Assembly: GCA_963740255.1 (NCBI GenBank)
Contig: CAVUDO010000002.1
Location: 2,170,001-2,234,000 of the forward strand
Source of the DNA: CAVUDO01 sp963740255
GTDB lineage: Bacteria; Actinomycetota; Actinomycetes; Mycobacteriales; Cryptosporangiaceae
DNA length: 64,000 bases
Direction: 5' to 3'
Numbering within the stretch: the stretch's first letter is position 1; each line of letters starts with the position of its first letter. The notes below the pieces were generated by a model. That model made no database searches. It worked only from the letters and a program-made list of their open reading frames with translations, and had not been told where the DNA came from. The translations under genes were made by a program, and so were the position numbers. Of this stretch, positions 34,096-42,905 are shown piece after piece.

Positions 34096-36183
34096 GTGCC
34101 CCCGGATCTGCCCGCCGACCTGTCCACCGAGCTCGCCCGCGAAGCCACCCACCTGGCGGCTTCCCGCGCCGCCCTGCACGCGATGCGCGAACGCACGGCG
34201 TCCCTGATCGACGCCGCCGGGTCGAGTGACGTGGCCGGCGACCCGTTCTCGTCCGAGGCGCTCGCCCGGACGCTGTACCTGCGGATGGAACAGCTCCTCG
34301 ACGACGGCGCCACGCCCCTGTTCTTCGGCCGGCTCGACCACCTGCCCGACGACGGCCCGTACACGGGCGAGACGTTCCACGTCGGGCGCCGGCACGTGAA
34401 CGACGCCACCGGAAACCCGATGGTCGTCGACTGGCGGGCGCCGGTGTCCACCGCGTTCTACCGCGCCACCGCACTCGACCCGCGCGGCGTGGCGCTGCGC
34501 CGCCGGTTCGGCTTCGCCGGGGGAAGCCTGACGAGCTTCGAGGACGAACACCTCAGCCGGGGCGAGGAGACCGGCGCCGCCAGCCGCATCCTCACCGAGG
34601 AGATCGAGCGCCCCCGCGTCGGGCCGATGCGCGACATCGTCGCCACCATCCAGCCCGACCAGGACGCGCTGGTCCGTGCAGACCTCGACGCCAGCCTGTG
34701 CATCCAGGGTGCGCCGGGCACCGGCAAGACCGCGGTCGGCCTGCACCGGGCCGCCTACCTGCTCTACACCCACCGCCAGCGGCTGCGGCACAGCGGCGTG
34801 CTGGTGGTCGGGCCGAACACCGCGTTCCTGTCCTACATCGCCCAGGTGCTGCCGGCGCTCGGCGAGGTGGACGTGCGGCAGGTCACCGCGGATGCGCTGG
34901 CGGCGAGGGTTCCGGTGCGGGCCTCCGACCCGTCCGAGGTCGCCAGGGTCAAGGGCGATGCCCGGATGGCCACCGTGCTGGCCCGTGCCCTGGACGCCGC
35001 GATCACCCGGCCGGACGCGACGCTGATGGTGAACGACGCCGGCACCCGGCTGCGGCTCGGCCCGGACGAACTCGCCCGTCTGGTCGACGACGTCCGCCGG
35101 GAGGGACTGCCGTACGCCGCCGGCCGGGACCGGGTGGGGTTGCGGGTGGCCGAACGGCTCCGCCGGCTGCTCGAACGCCGTGGGGAGTCCCCGTCCGACC
35201 AGTGGGTCGCCCGGATGGCCAGGTCGAAGGCCGTCCGGGTCTGGCTGGACGGTGTGTGGCCGGCCGCCGATCCGCCCTCCGTGGTGGCTCGGCTGCTCGG
35301 CGACCCTGCATTCCTGGCCCAGGTGGCGGGCGACGTGCTGACCGAGGCCGAGCAGGACGCGATGCGCTGGGAGAAGCCGCCGCGGAACGTCCGTGCGGCG
35401 CGCTGGTCGGCGGCGGACGCCACCCTGGTGGACGAGGTCGCGGGGCTGCTCGACCGGATGCCCAGCTACGGCCACGTCATCGTGGACGAGGCCCAGGACC
35501 TTTCGCCCATGCAGGCGCGGGCCATCGCGCGGCGGTCGCGGCACGGCTCGCTCACCGTGCTCGGCGACCTGGCCCAGGGCACGGCCGTCCATGCCGCGCG
35601 CGACTGGCCCACCCTGCTCGGCCACCTCGGCAAGGCCGACGCGGCGGTGGTGCCGCTCACCCGCGGCTACCGGATGCCCGCCGAGATCGTCGCGCTGGCC
35701 AACCGCCTGCTGCCGAGCCTGGCGTCCGGCGTGGCCCCGGCTGAGTCACTGCGGCGGGCCGCGGGCTCGCTGTCGGTGCTGCCGGTCGCGTCAGGTGCCG
35801 GGTCGGCGGGCGCGGAGCTGACCGACGCGGTGGTGGAGGCGGTCGCCGAGGCGCTGGACTCGGAAGGATCGATCGCGGTGATCACCGCGGACGGCGACCT
35901 CGCGGCGGTAGCGGCGGCCCTGGTCGAAGCCGGGATACCGACGATCCGGTTGGACGCCGAGGAGTCGGCCGTCCCGGTCCTGGCCGGCCCGGCCGCACGG
36001 GTGACGGTGGTGCCGGCACGGCTTGCGAAAGGCCTGGAGTATGACCATGTGGTCGTCGTGGAACCGGCGGCGATCGTCGACGCGGAGCCTCGTGGGCTGC
36101 ACCGCCTCTACGTGGTGCTCACCCGCGCGGTGTCCCGGCTCGTCGTCTTGCACGCCCGTCCCCTGCCGCCCCAACTGACCTGA
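34096..36183 (+). CDS. HelD-like UvrD/Rep-family ATPase
   Basis: A 695-aa SF1 ATPase. An N-terminal coiled region (ELAREATHLAASRAALHAMRERT) and VVDWRAPVSTAFYRAT precede Walker A GAPGTGKT (205-212); Walker B is VIVDEAQD (Asp464, Glu465); motif IV-VI regions include LTRGYRMPAEI, AKGLEYDHVVVVEP and LYVVLTRAVSRL. This pattern, including the WRAP motif, fits HelD, which removes and recycles stalled RNA polymerase and in some actinomycetes protects against rifamycins. GTG 34096 has GAGGAG at 7-nt spacing. Confidence 0.88.
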   Translation: MPPDLPADLSTELAREATHLAASRAALHAMRERTASLIDAAGSSDVAGDPFSSEALARTLYLRMEQLLDDGATPLFFGRLDHLPDDGPYTGETFHVGRRHVNDATGNPMVVDWRAPVSTAFYRATALDPRGVALRRRFGFAGGSLTSFEDEHLSRGEETGAASRILTEEIERPRVGPMRDIVATIQPDQDALVRADLDASLCIQGAPGTGKTAVGLHRAAYLLYTHRQRLRHSGVLVVGPNTAFLSYIAQVLPALGEVDVRQVTADALAARVPVRASDPSEVARVKGDARMATVLARALDAAITRPDATLMVNDAGTRLRLGPDELARLVDDVRREGLPYAAGRDRVGLRVAERLRRLLERRGESPSDQWVARMARSKAVRVWLDGVWPAADPPSVVARLLGDPAFLAQVAGDVLTEAEQDAMRWEKPPRNVRAARWSAADATLVDEVAGLLDRMPSYGHVIVDEAQDLSPMQARAIARRSRHGSLTVLGDLAQGTAVHAARDWPTLLGHLGKADAAVVPLTRGYRMPAEIVALANRLLPSLASGVAPAESLRRAAGSLSVLPVASGAGSAGAELTDAVVEAVAEALDSEGSIAVITADGDLAAVAAALVEAGIPTIRLDAEESAVPVLAGPAARVTVVPARLAKGLEYDHVVVVEPAAIVDAEPRGLHRLYVVLTRAVSRLVVLHARPLPPQLT

Positions 36184-36195
36184 GTGGGAGCGATG

Positions 36196-36777
36196 TCAGG
36201 AGACCGGGAGCGGGGTCGTGTCGAGAGGTCCGGTGAACGGCTCGGGCATCGGAACCAGTTCGCCCACGGGGAAGTCCTCGGAGACCGCATACTCCTGGCC
36301 GGCGAGCCGATACACGTGAATCGTGTTCGTCGTGGGCTCGACCCGGAGGTAGAGGGGGATACCGGCCGTCGCGTAGACGGCTACCTTCGTCATCCGGTCG
36401 ATGAGGCGGGACCCGGGAGACACGACCTCGACGACCAACGCGACATCGGCCGGGTCGAACCGGCTGGTGTTGCCGGGGTTGGCCAGCGTGACCACCATCG
36501 CGTCCGGTACCAGGTAGCCGTCCCGCGCCGCGCTGGTCCACACACCCGCGGCGCCGGCACGCCAGCCGGCCGGCACGATGAGGTTCAGGGCAGCCTGGAG
36601 CGCCACGGCCACCCCGTTGTGGGCGAACCCCGACGGAGGTGTCACGATCAGGGCTCCCTCGAGAAGCTCGTACCTGTTCCCGTCCTCGGGGATGGCGTCC
36701 ACATCGGCCACCGTCCACTCGGCGGAGTCAGGCGCGCCGAGGGCATCGTGCACCGGAGTCCTGGCCGGAACGCCCAT
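36196..36777 (-). CDS. Uma2 family (DUF820) endonuclease-fold protein
   Basis: A 193-aa protein of the Uma2/DUF820 group, a PD-(D/E)xK nuclease fold of unknown role common in actinomycetes and cyanobacteria. Visible: GNRYELLEGALIVTPPSGFAHN, YLVPDAMVVT (catalytic-type Asp), ALVVEVVSPGSRLIDRMTKVAVYATAGIPLYLRVEP (ExVSPxS and K). ATG 36777 has GGAGG at 8-nt spacing; the GTG at 36786 would overlap that site. Convergent with the HelD gene. Confidence 0.88.
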   Translation of the reverse strand: MGVPARTPVHDALGAPDSAEWTVADVDAIPEDGNRYELLEGALIVTPPSGFAHNGVAVALQAALNLIVPAGWRAGAAGVWTSAARDGYLVPDAMVVTLANPGNTSRFDPADVALVVEVVSPGSRLIDRMTKVAVYATAGIPLYLRVEPTTNTIHVYRLAGQEYAVSEDFPVGELVPMPEPFTGPLDTTPLPVS

Positions 36778-36827
36778 CGGTGTCACCTCCTCGAAACCGC
36801 AGCACAGCCAGTCTAGGCCCGTGCTGC

Positions 36828-37094
36828 TCAGGCGGCGGGAGCGTCATCGCCGCGGAGGGCGGTGCGGAGGTGGGCCCGCTCGGCGCGGCGTTCGGCCGCG
36901 CGCGCGGCCACCCGTCGCGCGAACGCCTCGCGCGGCCGCCGGAGCAGGAAGTACGACAGCGGTGCCGAAATCAGCAGCGCCCCCAGCACGAGGAACCACC
37001 GCCGGAACCCGATGCCGTACAGCACCGCGGCACAGCCGAGGAACACCGCGAACCGCGCCGCCGTGTAGACCAGCCCGGGGTGGAGCCGCGTCAC
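36828..37094 (-). CDS. DUF4229 small membrane protein
   Basis: An 88-aa protein with two hydrophobic helices (about 9-27 and 32-48, split by FRRWF) and a long Arg/Ala-rich cytoplasmic tail (RRPREAFARRVAARAAERRAERAHLR). This fits DUF4229 in size and layout. GTG 37094 lies one base after the mqnE stop, so the genes are co-transcribed. Function unknown; coupling to mqnE suggests a link to menaquinone or the respiratory membrane (inference). Confidence 0.8.
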   Translation of the reverse strand: MTRLHPGLVYTAARFAVFLGCAAVLYGIGFRRWFLVLGALLISAPLSYFLLRRPREAFARRVAARAAERRAERAHLRTALRGDDAPAA

Positions 37095-37095
37095 G

Positions 37096-38265
37096 TCAGC
37101 TCCACATGGGCTGCGGCTCGGCCCGCCGCTCGGCCAGCGGCACCGGGCCGTCGTACTCACGGATGCGTTCGTACAGGGTGTTCCGCTCGACGGGCCGGAA
37201 CCCGGCGTCCCGGATCAGGGTGAGCAGGTCCTCGCGGTGCATGGTGTTCGGCGTGCCGTACTCGTCGGCGTCGTGGGTGATCTTGTACTCCACCACCGAG
37301 CCGTCCAGGTCGCTCACGCCGAAGTTCAGCGAGAGCTGGGCCAGCGAGACGCCGTGCATCACCCAGAAGCACTTCACGTGCGGCACGTTGTCGAACAGCA
37401 GCCGCGACACCGCGAAGGTCTTCAGCGACTCCGCCGGCGACGCCATCGAAGTACGGGCCTGCAGCCGGTTGCGGACGACCCCGTCGGCCGAGTCGTGGAA
37501 GTCGTGCTGGTACCGCAGCGGGATGAACACCTGGAAGCCACCGGTCTCGTCCTGCAGCTCGCGCAGCCGGAGCACGTGGTCGACCCGGTGCCTGGGCTCC
37601 TCGATGTGGCCGTAGAGCATCGTGGACGGCGTCTTGAGGCCCTTGCCGTGCGCGATCCGGTGGATCCGCGACCAGTCCTCCCAGTGGGTGGCGTGGTCGA
37701 CGATGTGCTGGCGGACCTCCCAGTCGAAGATCTCCGCGCCGCCGCCGGTCAACGAGGCCAGCCCGGCGTCGATCAGCTCGTCCAGGATCTCGTCGGCCGG
37801 CAGGCCGGAGATCTTCTCGAACCAGTGGATCTCGGTGGCGGTGAACGCCTTCAGCGAGACGTTCGGCAGCACCTCCTTGAGCGCGCGCAGCGACCGGGGA
37901 TAGTAGCGCCACGGCAGCGTCGGATGCAGCCCGTTCACGATGTGCAGTTCGGTCAGGCCCTCCGGCTCCATCTCCTTGGCCAGCCGGACGGCCTCCTCGA
38001 TGCGCATCGTGTACGCGTCCTTCTCGCCCGGCTTGCGCTGGAAGGAGCAGTAGGCGCACGAGGCGGAGCAGACGTTCGTCATGTTCAGGTGCCGGTTGAC
38101 GTTGAACACCACCACGTCGCCCTGCAGCCGGGTGCGGACCTCGTGCGCCAGCCCGCCCAGCCAGGCCAGGTCGTCGCACCCGTACAGCGCCACGCCGTCG
38201 TCGAACGACAGCCGTTCGCCGGCCCGCACCTTCTGTTCCAGCTCGCGCTTGAGTCCGGCGTCCAT
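37096..38265 (-). CDS. mqnE: aminofutalosine synthase
   Basis: Radical SAM enzyme, 389 aa, joining 3-enolpyruvylbenzoate to the SAM-derived adenosyl unit to give aminofutalosine. The cluster motif is CSASCAYC (Cys66, 70, 73), with VNRHLNMTNV before it and TELHIVNGLHPTLPW, LTGGGAEIFDWEVR and TMLYGHIEEPRHRVDH further on. ATG 38265 gives the usual length. It shares an upstream region with the divergent NlpC/P60 gene. Confidence 0.95.
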   Translation of the reverse strand: MDAGLKRELEQKVRAGERLSFDDGVALYGCDDLAWLGGLAHEVRTRLQGDVVVFNVNRHLNMTNVCSASCAYCSFQRKPGEKDAYTMRIEEAVRLAKEMEPEGLTELHIVNGLHPTLPWRYYPRSLRALKEVLPNVSLKAFTATEIHWFEKISGLPADEILDELIDAGLASLTGGGAEIFDWEVRQHIVDHATHWEDWSRIHRIAHGKGLKTPSTMLYGHIEEPRHRVDHVLRLRELQDETGGFQVFIPLRYQHDFHDSADGVVRNRLQARTSMASPAESLKTFAVSRLLFDNVPHVKCFWVMHGVSLAQLSLNFGVSDLDGSVVEYKITHDADEYGTPNTMHREDLLTLIRDAGFRPVERNTLYERIREYDGPVPLAERRAEPQPMWS

Positions 38266-38370
38266 GCCTACGAGGCTACCGGCGCAACCGGGGCCGGCCA
38301 CCGCAGCGGGCCGACCTGTGGCCGACGGCACCCGCCACGGAAACGTCCGCGTGACGCCGAAGTGCCGCTT

Positions 38371-38500
38371 TGTTCGGTTCTGGCATCTTCGTCCGGTTCT
38401 GGCGTCAAACAGCGTGCACTGGTCGGATTGCGGATGGATAGTCCGCAAGAACCAGATCATCCAATCGGGTGTCATCCGCTGTGACAGATGCCAAAATGTT
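38371..38500 (+). promoter_or_regulatory. structured leader region upstream of NlpC/P60 gene
   Basis: Contains a direct repeat CGGTTCTGGC (38375-38384 and 38394-38403, 19-bp period), a perfect inverted repeat TTGCGGA/TCCGCAA (38428-38434 / 38442-38448), and a longer-range complement TGGCATCT (38381-38388) / AGATGCCA (38486-38493). It does not show the conserved ydaO blocks. It may be a regulatory leader or a multi-site operator; the mqnE promoter must also lie in this 286-bp gap. Confidence 0.4.
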
Positions 38501-38551
38501 TGGGGCGCGCACGGCACACCGGAGCGCGTCAGGCTACGGCGATCGGGGCGT

Positions 38552-40138
38552 ATGCGCGGATCACATCCGGTGCCGGCGACCACACCGGCACGGCGTAGGC
38601 GGAGCGGGTCGGCTGTCCGACTCGCGCTCCCCGCTGCGCTCGCCCTCGCGGTGGCCGGTGCGCCGGGCACCGCGGCCGCCGGGCCTCCCGTGCCGCCGGT
38701 CGTCCCGCCTTCCGCGGGCGTCGTCCCCGCCGTGCCGGCCGCCACCCCGCCGGCCGTCCCGCCCGACGCCGGCAGCGTTCCGGTGCTGGGACGCGAACTC
38801 CCCGCCGCCTTGTTACCGCATCCCAGTGAGGCACCCAGCGCGCCGGCTGTCACCGCCGGAACCGCGACGCCCATCCTGCAACGCATCGCGCGGGAGGAAG
38901 CCGCGGTCGAGTCCCTCGCCGAACGGGTCAACGACGCCACCGGCGTCCTCGCCCAGCGCAGGTCGGCCCAGTACACCGCCACCGCCGCCCTGACGTCGGC
39001 CACCTCGACGCTCACCCTCGCCGAGCGTGACGCCGACCGGTTCGTCCGCACGATCTACCGCGCCTCGTCCGCCCTTCCGGACGACGTCCTCAGCGCCCCG
39101 CCGATCGCCGGCCTGGCGCTGGTGGTGCCCGGCGACCATCCGATCTACCGCCTCGCGGTGGCGCAGAACAGTTTCGACGACTCGGCCGCGCTGGCCGCGA
39201 AGGCCAACCAGGAGGTGCAGCGGGCCGACCGGACGCTCGCCGGGTTGCGCCGCCAGCTCACCACCCGCGGCGGCGCCCTGCGGGAGCTCAAGGCCACGCA
39301 CGCCGCCGCACTCGCCGCCGCCCAGCGGGCCCGCGACGCCCAGAACCTGATCCTGGGCCAGGCCGTCGGCGACAACAGCGGCCGCCAGGGCACGGCGGCC
39401 ACCCGCGCGGTGGCCTACGCGCTGGCCCAGCTCGGCAAGCCGTACGTGTGGGGGGACGAGGGGCCGGACACCTTCGACTGCTCCGGGCTGGTGCAGACCG
39501 CCTACGCCACGGCCGGCGTCCGGCTCCCCCGCACGGCCCGGCCGCAGTACCGCGCCACGCAGACGGTGCCGGTGAACGCGCTGCTCCCCGGTGACCTGCT
39601 GTTCTTCGCCACCGACAAGAGCAACTGGGACTCCATCCACCACGTCGGCATCTACCTCGGCCGGGGCCGGATGGTGCACGCGCCCACCACCGGCGACGTG
39701 GTGAAGATCGCCCCGGTGTGGTGGGCGGAGTTCTACGCGGCGACCCGGGTGGTGCCCGGCGTGAACGGCCCCGCGGTGCCCATCCAGATACCGGTCGAGT
39801 CGCCCCGGCCCGCGCCGCGCCCCCGCCCGGTGCCCCGGCCGAAGCCGACGCCTGTTCCGTCCGCCCCGGCGCCCCGGCCGACACCGTCGGGATCGCCGTC
39901 GCCCAGCCCGTCCGCCTCGGGCACCCCGACGTCCGGACCGCCGACACCGCCCAGCTGCCCGACGCCGGCGCCCGCGGCGCCACCGTCGCCGGCCCCGGGC
40001 ACACCGCCCTGCGCCTCGCCGACACCGGCCGGCTCGACCTCACCCTCCGCGCCGGCCGGGTCCCCGTCCACGCAGTCGACGCCGTCCCCGGCCGCCAGCT
40101 CGACCGTGCCGCCCCGGTCACCGTCGACGACCGGCTAG
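38552..40138 (+). CDS. secreted NlpC/P60 peptidoglycan endopeptidase (RipA-like) with Pro/Ser-rich tail
   Basis: A 528-aa cell-wall hydrolase. A signal peptide follows an Arg-rich start (residues 1 to ~45). A Pro-rich stretch and a coiled-coil region (about 105-265) come next, then the NlpC/P60 domain with catalytic Cys310 (FDCSGL) and His364 (HVGIYLG). A ~115-residue Pro/Ser/Thr-rich C-terminal tail ends it, probably cell-wall spanning. The family cuts D-Glu-mDAP stem-peptide bonds. ATG 38552 lies just before the signal sequence, with GGGG upstream; the frame is open further 5' but overlaps mqnE. Confidence 0.88.
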   Translation: MRGSHPVPATTPARRRRSGSAVRLALPAALALAVAGAPGTAAAGPPVPPVVPPSAGVVPAVPAATPPAVPPDAGSVPVLGRELPAALLPHPSEAPSAPAVTAGTATPILQRIAREEAAVESLAERVNDATGVLAQRRSAQYTATAALTSATSTLTLAERDADRFVRTIYRASSALPDDVLSAPPIAGLALVVPGDHPIYRLAVAQNSFDDSAALAAKANQEVQRADRTLAGLRRQLTTRGGALRELKATHAAALAAAQRARDAQNLILGQAVGDNSGRQGTAATRAVAYALAQLGKPYVWGDEGPDTFDCSGLVQTAYATAGVRLPRTARPQYRATQTVPVNALLPGDLLFFATDKSNWDSIHHVGIYLGRGRMVHAPTTGDVVKIAPVWWAEFYAATRVVPGVNGPAVPIQIPVESPRPAPRPRPVPRPKPTPVPSAPAPRPTPSGSPSPSPSASGTPTSGPPTPPSCPTPAPAAPPSPAPGTPPCASPTPAGSTSPSAPAGSPSTQSTPSPAASSTVPPRSPSTTG

Positions 40139-40247
40139 CCCGGGTCCCGTAGGCTCCGGGAACGGCCGCCAGCCGCGCCTCTCGCTCGAGGTCTGGCGTC
40201 GCCGTGCGACGGCGGGAGGCACGGGGACGCGGGAAGGATGAGGTGCG

Positions 40248-41429
40248 ATGACATCGCGGACGTGTGCTGCGTGCGGCTGGGAGGTGCCCGCGGCGCTCGG
40301 CTTCTGCGGGCACTGCGGCAACGCGATGGCACCGGCCGCGCTGACCCAGGTCCGCCCCGTCGGCACCCCTCCCGCGCCCGCCCCGGCCGCACCCCTTCCG
40401 ACCCCGGGCACGCCTGCTCCGCTGACCACCGCCGGGCCGGCGACGGCCCCCGCGGGCAATGGGCCGCCCGTCTTTCCCCAGTCCGAGACCGCACCGGGCC
40501 CGTCTGCCTCCCCACCCCAGGACGCCGGATCGCCGGCCGGCGTCTCGCAGAACACGGTGAGCGTCGACCTCTCGTTCCTGCCCAGTGGTTCCCGGTTCGG
40601 CGAGAATCTGTCGGCCGACGACCATCTCGCCACTGCCGTCCAGTCCCCGGAGGACCTGGCCGCGGCCAGGCACTTCGCCCGACGTCCGGGCGGGCCCGGC
40701 CCGCCCTCCGCGACGGCGCCACCGGGCGTCGCTCCACCCGGAGGGACTCCACCGGGCTCGGTGCCCGGCGCGGCCCCTCCCGGCTACGGCGAGGGCTACC
40801 TGAGCGTGGCGGGCTATCCCTCCGTCTTCCCGCCGGCGGCGCCTCCGCCCGCGATGCCGCCCGCGATGCCGTCCGCGATGCCGTCCGCGATCCAGGGGCC
40901 CTACCCTCCGGGGCCCGGTCCCGGGGCGATCTACCCCGGTCCGTACCACGCGGTCGACGCCACGGTGCCCACCGCCGGAGCGGGCCACCCGCCCGCGGCC
41001 GGGACTGCCGCGTCGGCGAGCCCGTATCCGCCGGGCCCGTTGCCACCCGGGGCCTACCCGCCGGGAAACCCGTACGCCTACGGCGTCGGGCCGGGCGCGG
41101 CCTACCCCCAGATGCTGCCGTTCGCGCAGCCCGGAGGGCCGTCCGCCCAGCCGTCCGCGCCGTTTCGCCCAGCCGACAGGACCGGCGAGCTGGTGCTGTT
41201 CGGACCAGGTGACGGGCTGCTCCACACCGGGGAGATCACCGGATCGCTCACCGGCGCGATCCTGGGGGCGAACGTGGCGCCGCCCCGGAAGCTGCCGCAG
41301 TCGCGCTCGAAGCAGACCATCATCGTGGTCGTGGTGGCCATGGTGGTCGCCGCGATCGCGGCAATGGGTGTGGCGATGCTGTTCAGCTCGAGCGTGTCCG
41401 AGCTGCTCAGGGGCGTTTTCGGCGACTGA
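40248..41429 (+). CDS. zinc-ribbon, Pro-rich single-pass membrane protein
   Basis: A 393-aa protein of unknown function. A zinc ribbon opens it (CAACGW and CGHCG, residues 6-24). A very long Pro/Gly/Ala-rich disordered region follows, with repeated PPxMP and YPPGP-type motifs. A single TM helix lies at about 355-377 near the C-terminus (TIIVVVVAMVVAAIAAMGVAMLF). It is likely tail-anchored with the ribbon in the cytoplasm. It lies 109 nt after the NlpC/P60 gene and overlaps the convergent lyase gene by 23 nt. Confidence 0.72.
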   Translation: MTSRTCAACGWEVPAALGFCGHCGNAMAPAALTQVRPVGTPPAPAPAAPLPTPGTPAPLTTAGPATAPAGNGPPVFPQSETAPGPSASPPQDAGSPAGVSQNTVSVDLSFLPSGSRFGENLSADDHLATAVQSPEDLAAARHFARRPGGPGPPSATAPPGVAPPGGTPPGSVPGAAPPGYGEGYLSVAGYPSVFPPAAPPPAMPPAMPSAMPSAIQGPYPPGPGPGAIYPGPYHAVDATVPTAGAGHPPAAGTAASASPYPPGPLPPGAYPPGNPYAYGVGPGAAYPQMLPFAQPGGPSAQPSAPFRPADRTGELVLFGPGDGLLHTGEITGSLTGAILGANVAPPRKLPQSRSKQTIIVVVVAMVVAAIAAMGVAMLFSSSVSELLRGVFGD

Positions 41430-42786
41430 CCCGGCCCACGGGGCTGGGCCGGCGGCGGCCGGTGGCCGGCTCGTCTTCCCCGTCGACGCGCTGATCCGGC
41501 ACCTCACGGCCGGATCCCCCGCGAGCTGGCGTCTCACCACCACCCGGTGCCTCACGAGCGGACGCCTCACGAGCGGACGCGTCACGGCCGGGCACGTCAC
41601 GGCGCGCGTCCCTGGCACGGCGCGACACCGCCACCTCGGGCATCGCCCGGGCGATCTGGAACACGGCCTCGGTGATCAGCTCCGGCGTGGTCGCCAGGTT
41701 CAGCCGGGCGAACCCCGTGCCCTCGTCCCCGAACTCCGGTCCCGCGCTCAGCGCCACCCGGGTCCGTTCCAGCAGCACCGCCGCCGGGTCGTCGCCCAGA
41801 CCGCACCGGCGGAAGTCCAGCCAGGCCAGGTACGTGGCCTGCGGCAACTGGTAGCCCACAGCCGGCAGGTGCGAGGCACGCAGGTCGGCGAGCAGGCGCC
41901 GGTTGGTGTCCAACGCGGCCAGCAGCTCGTCCAGCCACGCCTCGCCGGAGTCGAACGCGGCGATGCTGGCCAGCACCCCGAGCAGGCCGGCGCCGTACTG
42001 CACCTCCTTGGGGATCCGGGCGAGGTTGTCGCTGGCGTCCTCACCGGCCACCAGCAGGGCGCACTTCAGGCCGGCGAGGTTCCACGCCTTGGACGCCGAG
42101 ACCAGGATGAACGCCCGCCGGGCGGCGTCGGCGTCCAGCATCGCGAACGGGATGTGGGTGTGGCCGAAGTAGGTCAGCGGTGCGTGGATCTCGTCGGAGA
42201 CGATCCGGACGCCGTACCGGTCGGCGAGCCTGGCCACCGCCGACAGCTCGGCCCAGGTGTGCACGAGGCCGGTCGGGTTGTGCGGGTTGCAGAGCAGGTA
42301 CGCCCGCGCCCCGGCCGCGAAGTCGGCCTCCAGCCGGGCGAGGTCGAGGGAGTAGCCGTCCGGCCCGTGCGCGAGCGGACTGGCGACCAGGCGCCGTCCG
42401 GTGCGTTCGATCCAGGAGAAGAACGGCGGGTAGACCGGGGTGTTGACCACCACCCCGTCGCCGGGTGCGGTGACCACCCGGAGCGCCTCGATCGCCCCGC
42501 TCGCGACGTCGGGCATCAGGAACATCTGGCCCGGGTCGGCATGCCAGCCGTACCGCCGGGTCGCGAACCCGGCAAACGCCTCGTACAGGCCGTTCGGGTG
42601 GGCATAACCCGTATCGGAGCGACGCACCGCGTTGACCAGCGCGGCCTGCACCGGCTCAGCAAGCTCGACGTCCATCTCGGCCACCCAGAGCGGAAGGACG
42701 TCCGCGGGGTAGCGCCGCCACTTCAGGCTGCGCCGGGACGCTAAGCCCGCCGAGGATGCCCACACGTTCGCCATGCGGCACATCAT
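41407..42786 (-). CDS. MalY/PatB-type PLP-dependent C-S lyase or aminotransferase
   Basis: Class I/II aminotransferase fold, related to MalY/PatB cystathionine beta-lyases. It shows KWRRYPADVLPLWVAEMDV, TGYAHPNGLYEAFAGFATRR, LCNPHNPTGLVHT, IVSDEIHAPLTY and the PLP lysine in SASKAWNLAGLK. The core ends near residue 390; about 65 more residues form an Arg/Glu/Gly-rich low-complexity tail that overlaps the convergent membrane-protein gene. Start is uncertain among in-frame ATGs at 42786, 42783 and 42774; 42786 has a G-rich stretch upstream. Confidence 0.85.
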   Translation of the reverse strand: MMCRMANVWASSAGLASRRSLKWRRYPADVLPLWVAEMDVELAEPVQAALVNAVRRSDTGYAHPNGLYEAFAGFATRRYGWHADPGQMFLMPDVASGAIEALRVVTAPGDGVVVNTPVYPPFFSWIERTGRRLVASPLAHGPDGYSLDLARLEADFAAGARAYLLCNPHNPTGLVHTWAELSAVARLADRYGVRIVSDEIHAPLTYFGHTHIPFAMLDADAARRAFILVSASKAWNLAGLKCALLVAGEDASDNLARIPKEVQYGAGLLGVLASIAAFDSGEAWLDELLAALDTNRRLLADLRASHLPAVGYQLPQATYLAWLDFRRCGLGDDPAAVLLERTRVALSAGPEFGDEGTGFARLNLATTPELITEAVFQIARAMPEVAVSRRARDARRDVPGRDASAREASAREAPGGGETPARGGSGREVPDQRVDGEDEPATGRRRPSPVGRVSRRKRP

Positions 42787-42905
42787 GCCGGACCGCCCCC
42801 GGCTCTTGCGGGCTGACCAGCACTCCCGCTCTACCGGCACCCGGGTCACCGACCGGCCGAGCCGGCCTACGCGGAGCCGCGGTCGCGGCGCTAGGGTCTT
42901 CAGGG

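Noticed and set aside
38266..38551. ydaO riboswitch upstream of the NlpC/P60 gene at 38552
   Set aside because: Expected by analogy with the 51201 gene, but the GGGGTGAAT and GTCAGCTAAC blocks are absent.
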